Origin: Chitinophagaceae bacterium
GTDB taxonomy: Bacteria > Bacteroidota > Bacteroidia > Chitinophagales > Chitinophagaceae
Assembly: GCA_947380905.1 (NCBI GenBank)
Contig: CANCSS010000016.1
Coordinates: 1 to 52,499 of the forward strand
DNA length: 52,499 nucleotides
Reading direction: 5' to 3'
Made by a program: the position numbers and the translations under genes. Below the pieces are notes generated by a model, which saw nothing but the letters and a program-made list of their open reading frames with translations, was not told the DNA's origin and did not search any database. Shown here in pieces: positions 34,719 through 43,570 of the stretch (the stretch's first letter is position 1; every line of letters starts with the position of its first letter).

Positions 34719-35954
34719 TTAAGCCACTTTTAGTTTGCTTAATTTACTTTTATTAAACATAGATTTAGCATAATCAAGGGTTAGATTGAATTCGGTAGCA
34801 TTGGTGCCTGGCATTTCAAACATCGCCTGTGTAAATAAGGATTCGCAAATACTTCTAAGCCCTCTTGCTCCAAGCTTGTATTCCATAGCTTTTTCAACAA
34901 TAAATTCAAATACTTCTGGTTCAATGTTTAACTTGATTTTCTCAATCGCAAACAATTGAGTGTATTGTTTGATGAGTGCATTTTTGGGTTCGGTTAAAAT
35001 ACTTCTTAAAGTAGCGGCATCTAAGGGTTCCAAATGTGTGATAATAGGAAGTCGTCCTAATAACTCGGGAATGAGTCCAAAACTTTTAATGTCTTGTGCA
35101 TTTACAAAACGCAATAAATTTTTGCGTTGTAATTCTTGCTCTTCTTTATTTACACTAAACCCAATGGCATTGGTATTGATACGGCGCGCAATAATCTTGT
35201 CTATTCCGTCAAATGCACCACCACAAATAAATAATATATTTTTAGTGTCTACTTTTATCATTTTTTGATCGGGATGCTTGCGACCCCCTTGAGGTGGCAC
35301 TAAAACATCGGTACCTTCCAACATCTTTAACAAACTTTGCTGAACACCTTCTCCGCTTACGTCACGCGTGATAGAAGCGTTGTCGCTTTTACGTGCAATT
35401 TTATCAATCTCATCTATATAAACAATTCCTCTTTGAGCTGCTTCTACATCATAGTCGCAGTTTTGTAACAAACGCGTAAGCATGCTCTCCACATCTTCCC
35501 CTACGTAGCCTGCTTCTGTAAAAACAGTGGCATCTACAATGGCAAAAGGAACATTTAAAAGTTTCGCAATGGTCTTGGCCAACAAGGTTTTACCTGTTCC
35601 AGTTTCGCCAATCATAATCACATTGCTTTTTTCAATCTCCACTTCGTTTTTGGTTGTTACTGGTAAATTAATTCTCTTAAAGTGATTGTATACCGCAACG
35701 CATAATATTTTTTTAGCTTCGTCCTGACCAATAATGTATTGGTCCATGAAAGCTTTAATGGCGATGGGCTTTTGTACTTTTAAAGTACCGGCTTTGCCCT
35801 CTGCTTTTTTCTGATGAAATTCTTTTTGAATAATTTCATGTGCATGCTCAATACAGTTTTCACAGATGTGTCCGTCGGTACCAGCAATAAGTATTTTAAC
35901 CTCATCTCGGTTGCGACCACAAAATGAACAATGTACTGTTTCTGTTTTAGCCAT
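34719..35954 (-). CDS. clpX: ATP-dependent protease ATP-binding subunit ClpX
   Basis: AAA+ unfoldase that feeds substrates to ClpP, 411 residues. The N-terminal zinc-binding domain has Cys9, Cys12, Cys31 and Cys34. Walker A GETGTGKT is at 116-123, Walker B is VYIDEIDKI, and the pore loop GYVGEDVE is present. The ClpP-contact IGF-type loop appears as NAIGFS ([10 protein letters not shown]). It follows the second clpP by 10 bases, completing the set tig-clpP-clpP-clpX. Confidence 0.98.
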   Translation of the reverse strand: MAKTETVHCSFCGRNRDEVKILIAGTDGHICENCIEHAHEIIQKEFHQKKAEGKAGTLKVQKPIAIKAFMDQYIIGQDEAKKILCVAVYNHFKRINLPVTTKNEVEIEKSNVIMIGETGTGKTLLAKTIAKLLNVPFAIVDATVFTEAGYVGEDVESMLTRLLQNCDYDVEAAQRGIVYIDEIDKIARKSDNASITRDVSGEGVQQSLLKMLEGTDVLVPPQGGRKHPDQKMIKVDTKNILFICGGAFDGIDKIIARRINTNAIGFSVNKEEQELQRKNLLRFVNAQDIKSFGLIPELLGRLPIITHLEPLDAATLRSILTEPKNALIKQYTQLFAIEKIKLNIEPEVFEFIVEKAMEYKLGARGLRSICESLFTQAMFEMPGTNATEFNLTLDYAKSMFNKSKLSKLKVA

Positions 35955-35964
35955 TTTTTATTTT

Positions 35965-36588
35965 TTAAAGTTGCTTGGCAATTTTATCTACAATGCCATA
36001 AGCCACCGCTTCTTTTGCATTCATCCAATAATCTCTATCAAAATCGCTCATAATTTGAGCAACAGTTTTATCGCAATTATCGGCCAATATTTTAGCGCCT
36101 AATTCTTTTGTTTTGCGAATTTGCTCTGCATGAATTTCAATGTCGGCACTATTGGCTTGAAAATAACCACCAATACTTGGTTGGTGAATCATCACTTCGC
36201 CATGAGGGAAAATAGTACGCTTGCCTTTTTCTCCTGCACTAAGTAAAATAGAACCCATGCTAGCAGCCAATCCCATACAAATGGTTTGCACTGGGCTTTT
36301 GATTAGTTTAATGGTATCGTACATCACCATACCACTAGTAACCACGCCACCAGGACTGTTAATATAAAATTTAATATCAGCGCCAGGTTTGTCGGCGTCT
36401 AGTAAAATAAGCTTATTGACAATGTCTTTGGCCGACTTGTCATCTACAGGCCCCCATAAATAAATGGCTCTTTTTTCAAAAAAAAGGTGCTCCATTTTTT
36501 TATTCAAAAAACTAGGGGCCGCTTCTTCCTTTTTATCCTCTTTAGGCGATTCTTCTTCCTCCATTAAATAGCTATTGTTGACTATCAT
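35965..36588 (-). CDS. clpP: ATP-dependent Clp protease proteolytic subunit (second copy)
   Basis: A 207-residue serine peptidase with the full catalytic triad Ser110 (GLAASMGS), His135 (MIHQPS) and Asp182 (SDFDRDYW). The N-terminal 30 residues form an acidic and lysine-rich extension (MEEEESPKEDKKEE) not found in ordinary ClpP; an ATG at 36564 is an alternative start. It lies between the first clpP (22 bases) and clpX (10 bases). The two paralogues probably form a mixed or alternative tetradecamer. Confidence 0.94.
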   Translation of the reverse strand: MIVNNSYLMEEEESPKEDKKEEAAPSFLNKKMEHLFFEKRAIYLWGPVDDKSAKDIVNKLILLDADKPGADIKFYINSPGGVVTSGMVMYDTIKLIKSPVQTICMGLAASMGSILLSAGEKGKRTIFPHGEVMIHQPSIGGYFQANSADIEIHAEQIRKTKELGAKILADNCDKTVAQIMSDFDRDYWMNAKEAVAYGIVDKIAKQL

Positions 36589-36610
36589 AAAATATAATTG
36601 AACAGTATTT

Positions 36611-37297
36611 TTATTTTTTTAATTTTCTTGGGTTGGTTAAAAGTACTTCGTCTACCAATCCATATTCTTTTCCTTCTGCAGCAGTCATCCAAAAATCACG
36701 ATCACAATCTTTAGCAACTGTCTCTACATCTTTGTGCGTATGATGCGCAATCACTTCATACAGTTCTCCTTTTAATTTCTTTATTTCTCTTGCAGTAATT
36801 TCTATATCAGATGCTTGTCCTCCAATGGCGCCACTGGGTTGATGCAACATGATTCTGCTGTGTTTTAAGGCAGTTCTTTTTCCTTCTACGCCTGCGCACA
36901 ATAAGATGGCACCCATACTTGCTGCCATACCAGTACAAATGGTGGCCACATCGGGGCTAATAAATTGCATGGTATCGTAAATGCCTAAGCCTGCATATAC
37001 ACTTCCGCCTGGGCTATTAATATACATTTGAATGTCTTTGGTGCGGTCGGTGCTCTCTAAAAAAAGCAATTGAGCGGTCACGATATTAGCCACGTAGTCA
37101 TTGATGCCTTCTCCTAAAAATATAATACGATCCATCATCAATCTGCTAAATACATCCATGCTGGCTACATTCATCGGACGTTCCTCAATGATATAGGGTG
37201 TTAGATTGGTAACACTTTTTTTATATTGATGTAAGGTATTGCTATTAATACCCTTATGCTTGATGGCATACTGCTCAAATTCATGTCCTAGGTTCAT
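36611..37297 (-). CDS. clpP: ATP-dependent Clp protease proteolytic subunit (first copy)
   Basis: A 228-residue ClpP from ATG 37297; an upstream in-frame TTG adds 14 residues that look unconserved. The triad is Ser127 (GMAASMGA), His152 (MLHQPSG) and Asp197 (AKDCDRDFW). The 40-residue N-terminal leader could be a propeptide, as in some ClpP that are self-processed. It differs strongly from the second copy (about half of residues by eye), so the duplication is old. The 162-base gap from tig may hold its promoter. Confidence 0.93.
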   Translation of the reverse strand: MNLGHEFEQYAIKHKGINSNTLHQYKKSVTNLTPYIIEERPMNVASMDVFSRLMMDRIIFLGEGINDYVANIVTAQLLFLESTDRTKDIQMYINSPGGSVYAGLGIYDTMQFISPDVATICTGMAASMGAILLCAGVEGKRTALKHSRIMLHQPSGAIGGQASDIEITAREIKKLKGELYEVIAHHTHKDVETVAKDCDRDFWMTAAEGKEYGLVDEVLLTNPRKLKK

Positions 37298-37459
37298 ATT
37301 TTCAATTTTCAGTAAGTAAAGGTAAATCCTTGTACCCAAAGGAACTACAAAAAGGGTGCCAAACTTTGCCTCCCATCGGCCTTTTTAGGGCTAAATTGTA
37401 TTGATAATCAATCAGATGCTCTTTTCAGACAGTCCTTGAAAAGGGAAGTATGTAAAAGC

Positions 37460-38821
37460 CTAGTGGTGATGGTGGTTCAACATGTCAGCAAATTTCTCTG
37501 CTTCAATGGCCTCCTCTTTGGCTTCTACTTCGGATTCTAAAGCTGTAAATAGTTTTTCAGTACTTATTCTTTGATAGCTGTCGTCCACAAATTTTCTGTC
37601 TTGCATCATTCTCATTGCATAATCTTCCAACCATTGATCGTTGTCTCCAAGGGCACCCATTTGAGGTCCCATGTAGCTCATCAATTGTTGTTTTGCAAAG
37701 TTTTTTAAATCTTCTGCTACAACTTCAATTTTATGATCGGTGGCCAACTGACTGCTAATTAAAGTCCATTTTAATTGGTCTTGAAATACAGGATATTCTT
37801 TTTCCGTTTCTTCTTCTGTTCTTTGTTTTTCGCCCCCTTTTTGCAACCAACGTTTTAAGAAAGGAGTTGGGAATTCCATTTTAGTATGGTCTATCAAATG
37901 ATGATAAATTTGATCATGAATTTGATTTTTTGCTTGTTGCTCATAATGACCTTCAATGTCTTTTTTCAAAGCGGCTCTAAATTCTTCTTCTGTTTTAATT
38001 GCTTGATTGGGGTAAGTGGCTAAAAATAAAGTTTCATCTATTGGTGCTTTTTCAATCAAGCCTACTTTGGTGATGAGCAATGTAAAATATTTATCACTAT
38101 CACTTTTTGAAATACCTAAATCGCCCACGATAATGTCTAATTCTTTCTCTTCAAAGGCTTTCTTTAATTGAATCACCACCGTGTCGTCTTTTTTCTTACC
38201 CATAAATTGCTTACGAGCTTTTTCTGCAAAATATTTGATTAATAAAGAATTGTCTTTATTGATTCCGCCTTCAATGGCATTGCCCTCTTTATCTGATTCT
38301 GTAAAAGTAATATTGATTACATTCTCATCACTTTCCACGGTTTCGGGATCGGTCATCTTGCCATTGCGGGTTTGAATTCTATCTACTTCGTTTTGAATCA
38401 TTTCATCGGTTACTTTTACTTGGTAACGTTTTACTTTAATGCCTTTTATATCTAATTTAAATGCAGGCTTTAAACCTATTTCAAAAGCAAATTCATAATT
38501 GCCTGGTGCATTCACATCTAAGTTCGCAATTTGTGCATCCAAAGGAAGGGGTTGCGCAAAAATTTCTACTTTTTCGTTGGTCAAATATTGATTCAATTCG
38601 GTTTCTACTTTTTTAAGTATTTCATCAGAAAATACCGATTGACCATACATTTTTTTGATGAGTCCAGCAGGCACCATGCCTTTTCTAAAACCAGGAATAT
38701 TAGCGGTCTTAGCATGCTTTTTTAAGCTTGTTTCAAAGCCGTTAAAATAGTCTTCTTTGGTAAGGTGAACGGTAAGCTTGTCATTTAAAAGCCCAATGTT
38801 GTCTCTTTTTATGGTTGCCAT
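37460..38821 (-). CDS. tig: Trigger factor
   Basis: Ribosome-bound chaperone and prolyl isomerase, 453 residues. The N-terminal ribosome-docking loop is GFRKGMVP. The middle PPIase-like domain is divergent (NVINITFTESDKEGNAIEGG), and the C-terminal helical arms run to residue 453. The protein ends in a natural run of four histidines (LNHHHH). It is the first gene of the tig-clpP-clpP-clpX cluster, the same order as in many bacteria, so folding and degradation are linked. Confidence 0.93.
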   Translation of the reverse strand: MATIKRDNIGLLNDKLTVHLTKEDYFNGFETSLKKHAKTANIPGFRKGMVPAGLIKKMYGQSVFSDEILKKVETELNQYLTNEKVEIFAQPLPLDAQIANLDVNAPGNYEFAFEIGLKPAFKLDIKGIKVKRYQVKVTDEMIQNEVDRIQTRNGKMTDPETVESDENVINITFTESDKEGNAIEGGINKDNSLLIKYFAEKARKQFMGKKKDDTVVIQLKKAFEEKELDIIVGDLGISKSDSDKYFTLLITKVGLIEKAPIDETLFLATYPNQAIKTEEEFRAALKKDIEGHYEQQAKNQIHDQIYHHLIDHTKMEFPTPFLKRWLQKGGEKQRTEEETEKEYPVFQDQLKWTLISSQLATDHKIEVVAEDLKNFAKQQLMSYMGPQMGALGDNDQWLEDYAMRMMQDRKFVDDSYQRISTEKLFTALESEVEAKEEAIEAEKFADMLNHHHH

Positions 38822-38861
38822 ATACTTTTCTTTTCTAGTAAATTCTAAGGTTTAAGGGGGG

Positions 38862-38869
38862 CAAAGGTA
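38862..38869 (-). promoter_or_regulatory. -7 element for tig
   Basis: TACCTTTG on the minus strand lies 40 bases before the tig ATG, just after the tRNA-Leu terminator. It is the third copy of this exact octamer at a gene start in the window. Confidence 0.55.
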
Positions 38870-38901
38870 GGTTTTTGCACCTAAAAAACAGCCAATTGTA
38901 T

Positions 38902-38934
38902 AAAAAAAGCCCCCCGAGTTTTCGAGGGGCTTTA
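38902..38934 (-). terminator. Intrinsic terminator after tRNA-Leu
   Basis: On the minus strand AAAGCCCC pairs with GGGGCTTT, extended inward by TCGA/TCGG (one G-U pair), around a 4-base loop, and runs into seven T residues. It is directly downstream of the tRNA 3' end. Confidence 0.93.
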
Positions 38935-38940
38935 AATGCT

Positions 38941-39025
38941 TGGTGCGGATGGAGGGGGTCGAACCCACACGCCTCACGGCGCTAGATCCTAAGTCTAGTG
39001 CGTCTGCCAATTTCGCCACATCCGC
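38941..39025 (-). tRNA. tRNA-Leu, anticodon UAG
   Basis: An 85-base class II tRNA including an encoded CCA. The acceptor stem is GCGGATG/CATCCGC. The D-arm region has AATTGGCAGA, the anticodon stem CTAGA/TCTAG encloses loop CTTAGGA (anticodon TAG, reading CUA and probably other CUN codons), and a long variable arm (CGCCGTGAGGCG) is typical of leucine. The T-arm GTGGG/CCCTC has one T-T mismatch. It has its own terminator. Confidence 0.96.
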
Positions 39026-39081
39026 TTAGGGGGTGCAAACTTAATTTATTTTTTATTATGAATGTTCAATTTCTGAAAGGG

Positions 39082-39552
39082 CTATACAATCAAAGCCACA
39101 ATTTGCTCTAAATACACTTGATCGGTGGTATCAAATTGGGACAATTCCCTGCTGTCCACATCCAATACTCCAATAATTTTACCTTCTTTAAAAACAGGTA
39201 CCACAATTTCAGATTTGGATAAACTACTGCAGGCAATATGGCCAGGAAATTTTTCGACATCTTCCACAATAATGGTACTTGCTTTTTCCCATGCACTTCC
39301 ACAAACGCCTCGGCCTTTTTTAATTCTGGTACAAGCTACCGGTCCTTGAAAGGGACCCAATACCAATTCATCATCCTGGATCCAATAAAAGCCTACCCAA
39401 AACCAATTAAATTGTTCTTTTAATGCAGCGGCAATGTTGGCTAAGTTGGCAATTAAATTAGGCTCGCCAGTAACCAAGCCTTGAATTTGAGGCAACAGCG
39501 ATTCGTATTGTGTTTTTTTATCACCCTGGGTAATGGTTAAATCTTCGGCCAT
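39082..39552 (-). CDS. msrC: Free methionine-(R)-sulfoxide reductase (GAF domain)
   Basis: A 156-residue single GAF-domain protein of the fRMsr group, which reduces free L-methionine-R-sulfoxide with thioredoxin. The three family cysteines are visible in VACTRIKKGRGVCGSAW and HIACSS. WVGFYW and VLDVDSRELSQFD match the group. It lies 3 bases after the flippase gene on the same strand. The symbol follows usual naming for this activity. Confidence 0.93.
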   Translation of the reverse strand: MAEDLTITQGDKKTQYESLLPQIQGLVTGEPNLIANLANIAAALKEQFNWFWVGFYWIQDDELVLGPFQGPVACTRIKKGRGVCGSAWEKASTIIVEDVEKFPGHIACSSLSKSEIVVPVFKEGKIIGVLDVDSRELSQFDTTDQVYLEQIVALIV

Positions 39553-39555
39553 GGA

Positions 39556-41055
39556 TTAATTTGTATTTGCGACAGGCGTTAATAATAATTTTAATTCTTT
39601 CTTTTCTATTCTTGCCACAAAAGCAATAAAAGCGATTAGTTCAAAACTTGCAATACTTAATCTGATATTTTTATTCAAAGTAAAGTATTGAATGATTAAA
39701 TAAAGACCATACAATAATAAGGTGATCACGAAGTAGGCGATTAATTTTTTGGTAGCATAAGGAATGGGATATACTTTTTGTCCCCATTTATAACTTACAT
39801 ACATCATGGTGCCATAGCAGAAAAAAGTAGCCCAGGCACTGGCCATATAGCTAAAGTAAGGAATGGCAAAAAAGTTAATGGTCAGAGTAATCGCTGCGCC
39901 TAAAATGGTAATCCAGGCACCCGCCATTGTTTTATCACTTAGTTTGTACCAAATACTTAAATTATAGTATACCCCTAAAAACATATTGGCCATTAATAAA
40001 ATAGGCACAACGCTCAAACCCACGTACATGGCGGGATTTCGAATAAATGCTTTCCAAATGTCTAAATAAAGTACCACCATTAAAAACATGATGCATAAAG
40101 TGATTACAAAAAATTTCATCACCCTAGCATAGGTTTTTGGTGCATTGTCCATTTGCGCTTGCTTGAAAAAAAAGGGTTCAGCCCCCATTCTAAATGCTTG
40201 CACCGAAATGGTAATTAATATCGATAATTTATAGCAAGCACTATAAATACCAACCAATGCTTTGTTGGCTTCCGGTGATCCGCCCGGTGCCCACCAGCCC
40301 AACATGATACGATCAAAAGTTTCATTGATCATGCCGCCAAATCCTACCAGTATTAATGGAAGTGAATACAACATCATTTGCTTCCATAAATCAAAATCAA
40401 AGGAAAAACGAAGGGCGCCAATTTCCTTTTTCAATAACAATAAAACAAAAACATTTTGAACAATGCCTGCCAATAAAACATACCCTACTGCCCAATCTGG
40501 TTGGTACCAGGTTGCCAATAAACTAGTGGGATGCAATTGTATAAAATGGGGCAACATGCTTATAAAATAATACGTTGCAAAAATGTTAACTAAGATGCCG
40601 CCAATTTTTATAAAAGCAAATTTTTTGGGTTTGCTCTCTAATCTCAATCTAGAAAAAGGAATGGTAGCCAAGGCGTCTAATCCAACTACCCAGGCCATTA
40701 GTGTAATGTATTCGGGGTGCGCAGAAATTTGTAAAAGCTGCGCAATAGGAGCGCTAAATTTAATAAGTGCCATGAGCACTATTGCGGTTACCATCATCAT
40801 AGAAAAACTACTGGTGTGGTATATTTTTTCTTCATTTTCTTTGCTGCCAAATTTAAAATATGCCGTCTCCATCCCATGTGTGACGATTACATTTAAAAAG
40901 GGTATAAAGGAATAAACAATAGACATTTCCCCGTAGGCCGATTCAGTGAATTTGTAAGTAAGGTAGGGTACCAGCAAATAACTAATAAACCTAGCTGCAA
41001 TAGAGCTAAGTCCGTACCATATGGTTTGACTGGCTAATTTTTTTATACTACTCAA
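39556..41055 (-). CDS. Polysaccharide/lipid flippase, MOP superfamily
   Basis: A 499-residue protein with about 12-14 hydrophobic segments, of the Wzx/MurJ-like polysaccharide transporter family. The N-terminus LASQTIWYGLSSIAARFISYLLVPYLTYKF is the family opening, and FGGMINETFDRIMLGWWAPGG is the conserved mid-protein part. It probably flips an undecaprenyl-linked glycan or a lipid across the inner membrane. No glycosyltransferase cluster is nearby, so the substrate is open. It is divergent from dtd. Confidence 0.88.
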   Translation of the reverse strand: MSSIKKLASQTIWYGLSSIAARFISYLLVPYLTYKFTESAYGEMSIVYSFIPFLNVIVTHGMETAYFKFGSKENEEKIYHTSSFSMMMVTAIVLMALIKFSAPIAQLLQISAHPEYITLMAWVVGLDALATIPFSRLRLESKPKKFAFIKIGGILVNIFATYYFISMLPHFIQLHPTSLLATWYQPDWAVGYVLLAGIVQNVFVLLLLKKEIGALRFSFDFDLWKQMMLYSLPLILVGFGGMINETFDRIMLGWWAPGGSPEANKALVGIYSACYKLSILITISVQAFRMGAEPFFFKQAQMDNAPKTYARVMKFFVITLCIMFLMVVLYLDIWKAFIRNPAMYVGLSVVPILLMANMFLGVYYNLSIWYKLSDKTMAGAWITILGAAITLTINFFAIPYFSYMASAWATFFCYGTMMYVSYKWGQKVYPIPYATKKLIAYFVITLLLYGLYLIIQYFTLNKNIRLSIASFELIAFIAFVARIEKKELKLLLTPVANTN

Positions 41056-41086
41056 GGCATTGAAATTACAGCTAAATTAGTGAAAA

Positions 41087-41094
41087 TAGTTTTG
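41087..41094 (+). promoter_or_regulatory. -7 element for dtd
   Basis: TAGTTTTG fits TAnnTTTG and lies 29 bases before the dtd ATG, in the short gap between divergent genes. Confidence 0.4.
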
Positions 41095-41123
41095 TTTATC
41101 TTCATGCTGAAATTGGACCAATT

Positions 41124-41576
41124 ATGAAAGCTGTAATACAAAGAGTAAGGGAGGCGAGTGTCACCATCGAGGGGCAAGTGGCAGGGGCTATTCAAACAGG
41201 CTTGCTGGTGCTATTGGGTATCGAAACCGCCGATACAAAAGAGGACTTAATTTGGCTCTCCAATAAAATAGTCAATATGCGCATTTTTGACGATGCGGCA
41301 GGGGTGATGAATCTAAGTGTAAAAGAAGTGAATGGGAATGTATTATTGGTAAGCCAGTTTACATTGCATGCCAGTACAAAAAAAGGAAATCGACCTTCTT
41401 ATATTATGGCAGCGAAGCACGATATTTCCATTCCATTGTATGAAGACATGATCAAACAGTTGAGCTTGGATATGGGGGCTCCTATTCAAACGGGAAAGTT
41501 TGGCTCCGATATGCAAGTGGCGTTGATAAACAATGGACCTGTAACTATAATTATAGATTCAAAGCAAAAAGAGTAG
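41124..41576 (+). CDS. dtd: D-aminoacyl-tRNA deacylase
   Basis: Removes D-amino acids, and achiral glycine mischarged on tRNA, from tRNA. It has 150 residues. The SQFTLHASTKKGNRPSY motif contributes the SQxT active-site element, and the C-terminal NNGPVTI carries the chirality-reading Gly-Pro dipeptide. The N-terminal MKAVIQRVREASVTIEG is diagnostic. It heads a three-gene run with a MazG-type house-cleaning enzyme and glyS. Confidence 0.97.
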   Translation: MKAVIQRVREASVTIEGQVAGAIQTGLLVLLGIETADTKEDLIWLSNKIVNMRIFDDAAGVMNLSVKEVNGNVLLVSQFTLHASTKKGNRPSYIMAAKHDISIPLYEDMIKQLSLDMGAPIQTGKFGSDMQVALINNGPVTIIIDSKQKE

Positions 41577-41610
41577 TATTAACATTATCATGGAATAAAA
41601 TTTAAACAAT

Positions 41611-41952
41611 ATGGCCAACGAGACAACGATACAGCAAGCCCAAGACCAAGTGGACCAGTGGATAAAAACAGTGGGCGTGAAATATTTTAGTGAGCTCACT
41701 AATTTGGGTATTTTAATGGAAGAAGTGGGGGAGTTGTCTAGAATTATGGTGCGTAAGTTTGGCGATCAATCATTTAAAAATAAAGAAGAGGATATTTTAT
41801 TGGCAGATGAAATGGCGGATGTATTGTTCGTACTTATTTGCTTGGCCAATCAAACGGGCATTGATTTGGCGACAGCTTTGGAGAAAAACATACAAAAGAA
41901 AACCCTAAGAGACGCTTCTAGACATCAAAACAACGAAAAATTACAACGATAA
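41611..41952 (+). CDS. MazG-type nucleotide pyrophosphohydrolase
   Basis: A 113-residue all-helical pyrophosphohydrolase that hydrolyses non-canonical or excess NTPs. The metal-binding EExxE is in LMEEVGELSR and the second acidic pair in LADEMADVLFVLICLAN. A short domain like this normally works as a dimer or tetramer. It lies 34 bases after dtd and 27 bases before glyS. Confidence 0.92.
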   Translation: MANETTIQQAQDQVDQWIKTVGVKYFSELTNLGILMEEVGELSRIMVRKFGDQSFKNKEEDILLADEMADVLFVLICLANQTGIDLATALEKNIQKKTLRDASRHQNNEKLQR

Positions 41953-41965
41953 TACAATCTCGCAG

Positions 41966-41973
41966 TATATTTG
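41966..41973 (+). promoter_or_regulatory. -7 element for glyS, near-leaderless
   Basis: TATATTTG lies six bases before ATG 41980. A TTG-started reading frame beginning within this element is rejected for that reason. Confidence 0.55.
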
Positions 41974-41979
41974 CAGCCT

Positions 41980-43428
41980 ATGAGTAAGGTACAACCAGAC
42001 AACACATTGCAAGCTATTATTTCTCATGCCAAGGAATACGGATTCGTATTTCCAAGCAGTGAGATTTATGATGGATTAAGCGCGGTATATGATTACGGCC
42101 CATATGGCTCCCAATTGAAAAAAAATATCCGAGATTATTGGTGGAATAGTATGACCCAAATGCATGAGAATATTGTGGGTATTGATGCAGCTATATTTAT
42201 GCATCCTACTACATGGAAAGCGAGTGGACACGTGGATAGTTTTAGTGATCCATTGATTGATAATAAAGAAAGCAAAAAAAGATATCGCGTAGATCATTTA
42301 ATAGAAGGGCATGCAGATGCTTTAATTGCGAAGGGCAATAACGCTGCTGCCGATAAATTATTGGCCGACATGGATGCTTTATTGGCCAAAGAAGATTTCG
42401 AAGGGTTGAAAAAATTAATTGAAGAGCACAAGATTACTTGTAGTGTAAGTGGCACCAGTAATTGGACCGAAATAAGACAGTTTAATTTAATGTTCTCCAC
42501 CGAAATAGGCGCTGTGGCAGAAGAAGCCAGTACCATTTATTTAAGACCAGAAACTGCGCAAGGCATTTTTGTGAACTTTTTAAATGTGCAAAAAACTGCG
42601 AGGATGAAAATTCCTTTTGGTATTGCACAAACTGGCAAAGCATTTAGAAATGAAATTGTGGCGCGTCAGTTTATATTTAGAATGCGTGAGTTTGAGCAAA
42701 TGGAAATGCAGTTTTTTATTAAGCCAGGTACACAGAAACAGTGGTATGAGCATTGGAAAAATGAGCGTATGCAATGGCATTTAAGCTTGGGTATTGCTCC
42801 TGAAAAATATCGTTTTCATGATCATGTTAAATTAGCACACTATGCCGATGCGGCATTAGACATAGAATATGAATTCCCATTTGGTTTTAAAGAAGTAGAA
42901 GGAATTCACTCTCGTACCGATTTTGATTTAACGCGTCATCAGGAATTTAGTAAAAAGAAGATGCAGTATTTTGATACGGAGATCAATCAGCATTATGTAC
43001 CTTATGTTATTGAAACTTCTATTGGATTAGACAGAATGTTTTTATTGTTGTTGGCGAATGCTTACGAAGAAGAAGCTATTAACAAAGAGGATGGCACCAC
43101 TGATTCAAGAGTGGTATTGCATTTGCCTACTAAATTGGCACCGAATAAATTAGCCATTCTTCCATTAACTAAGAAAGACGGCTTGCCAGAATTGGCAAAA
43201 GAATTAATGGATGATTGTAAAAAATCTTTTCATTGTTTTTACGAAGAAAAAGATGCCATTGGAAAAAGATACCGTCGTCAAGATGCTATTGGAACACCTT
43301 TCTGTGTAACCATTGATCATCAATCCAAAGAAGATGGCACGGCAACCATTCGTTACCGCGATAGCATGTTGCAAGAACGTATTGCTTTAGCTAAAGTAAA
43401 AGAATTGGTACTAGCGCATATTGCTTAG
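41980..43428 (+). CDS. glyS: Glycyl-tRNA synthetase (alpha2 type)
   Basis: Class II homodimeric synthetase, 482 residues. Motif 2 is GKAFRNEIVARQFIFRMREFEQMEMQFF and motif 3 is VIETSIGLDRMFLLLL. The N-terminal catalytic start ISHAKEYGFVFPSSEIYDGLSAVYDYGPYG is characteristic of the eukaryote-like form. The anticodon domain is complete (LAILPLTKKDG, GTPFCVTIDHQ). The symbol is used loosely, since this is the single-chain type. It follows dtd and mazG, though it has its own promoter element. Confidence 0.96.
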   Translation: MSKVQPDNTLQAIISHAKEYGFVFPSSEIYDGLSAVYDYGPYGSQLKKNIRDYWWNSMTQMHENIVGIDAAIFMHPTTWKASGHVDSFSDPLIDNKESKKRYRVDHLIEGHADALIAKGNNAAADKLLADMDALLAKEDFEGLKKLIEEHKITCSVSGTSNWTEIRQFNLMFSTEIGAVAEEASTIYLRPETAQGIFVNFLNVQKTARMKIPFGIAQTGKAFRNEIVARQFIFRMREFEQMEMQFFIKPGTQKQWYEHWKNERMQWHLSLGIAPEKYRFHDHVKLAHYADAALDIEYEFPFGFKEVEGIHSRTDFDLTRHQEFSKKKMQYFDTEINQHYVPYVIETSIGLDRMFLLLLANAYEEEAINKEDGTTDSRVVLHLPTKLAPNKLAILPLTKKDGLPELAKELMDDCKKSFHCFYEEKDAIGKRYRRQDAIGTPFCVTIDHQSKEDGTATIRYRDSMLQERIALAKVKELVLAHIA

Positions 43429-43440
43429 GATATCTATTCA

Positions 43441-43539
43441 AGCAATTTTATTCAAAATACGAATTTTTCGACTCGCTAAAAACGCTCGCTCAAAATTGTA
43501 TTTCTGAATTTAATTGCTAGCAACTAATTAAGCAATTAA
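43441..43539. repeat. Long imperfect palindrome between glyS and the FNR-like gene
   Basis: Arms 43441-43477 and 43483-43518 are imperfect inverted copies (AGCAATTTTATTCA against the complement of TGAATTTAATTGCT, and a GC-rich core ACTCGCT / CGCTCGCT) around an AAAAA loop. A second inverted repeat TTAATTGCT / AGCAATTAA (43510-43518, 43531-43539) overlaps its right arm. The region separates two convergent genes and has no clear T-tract. It may be a terminator for both, or a member of a dispersed palindromic repeat family. Confidence 0.6.
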
Positions 43540-43570
43540 TATAGCTAGAAAAAATCATTAGATAAATTAA

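Noticed and set aside
37421..37443. CTTTTCA/TGAAAAG hairpin after tig
   Set aside because: A 7-bp stem with a 9-base loop but no T-tract on the minus strand, so it was not called a terminator.
37460..37475. Four histidines at the trigger factor end taken as a cloning tag
   Set aside because: Only four residues, in natural codons and followed by native intergenic sequence; it looks genuine.
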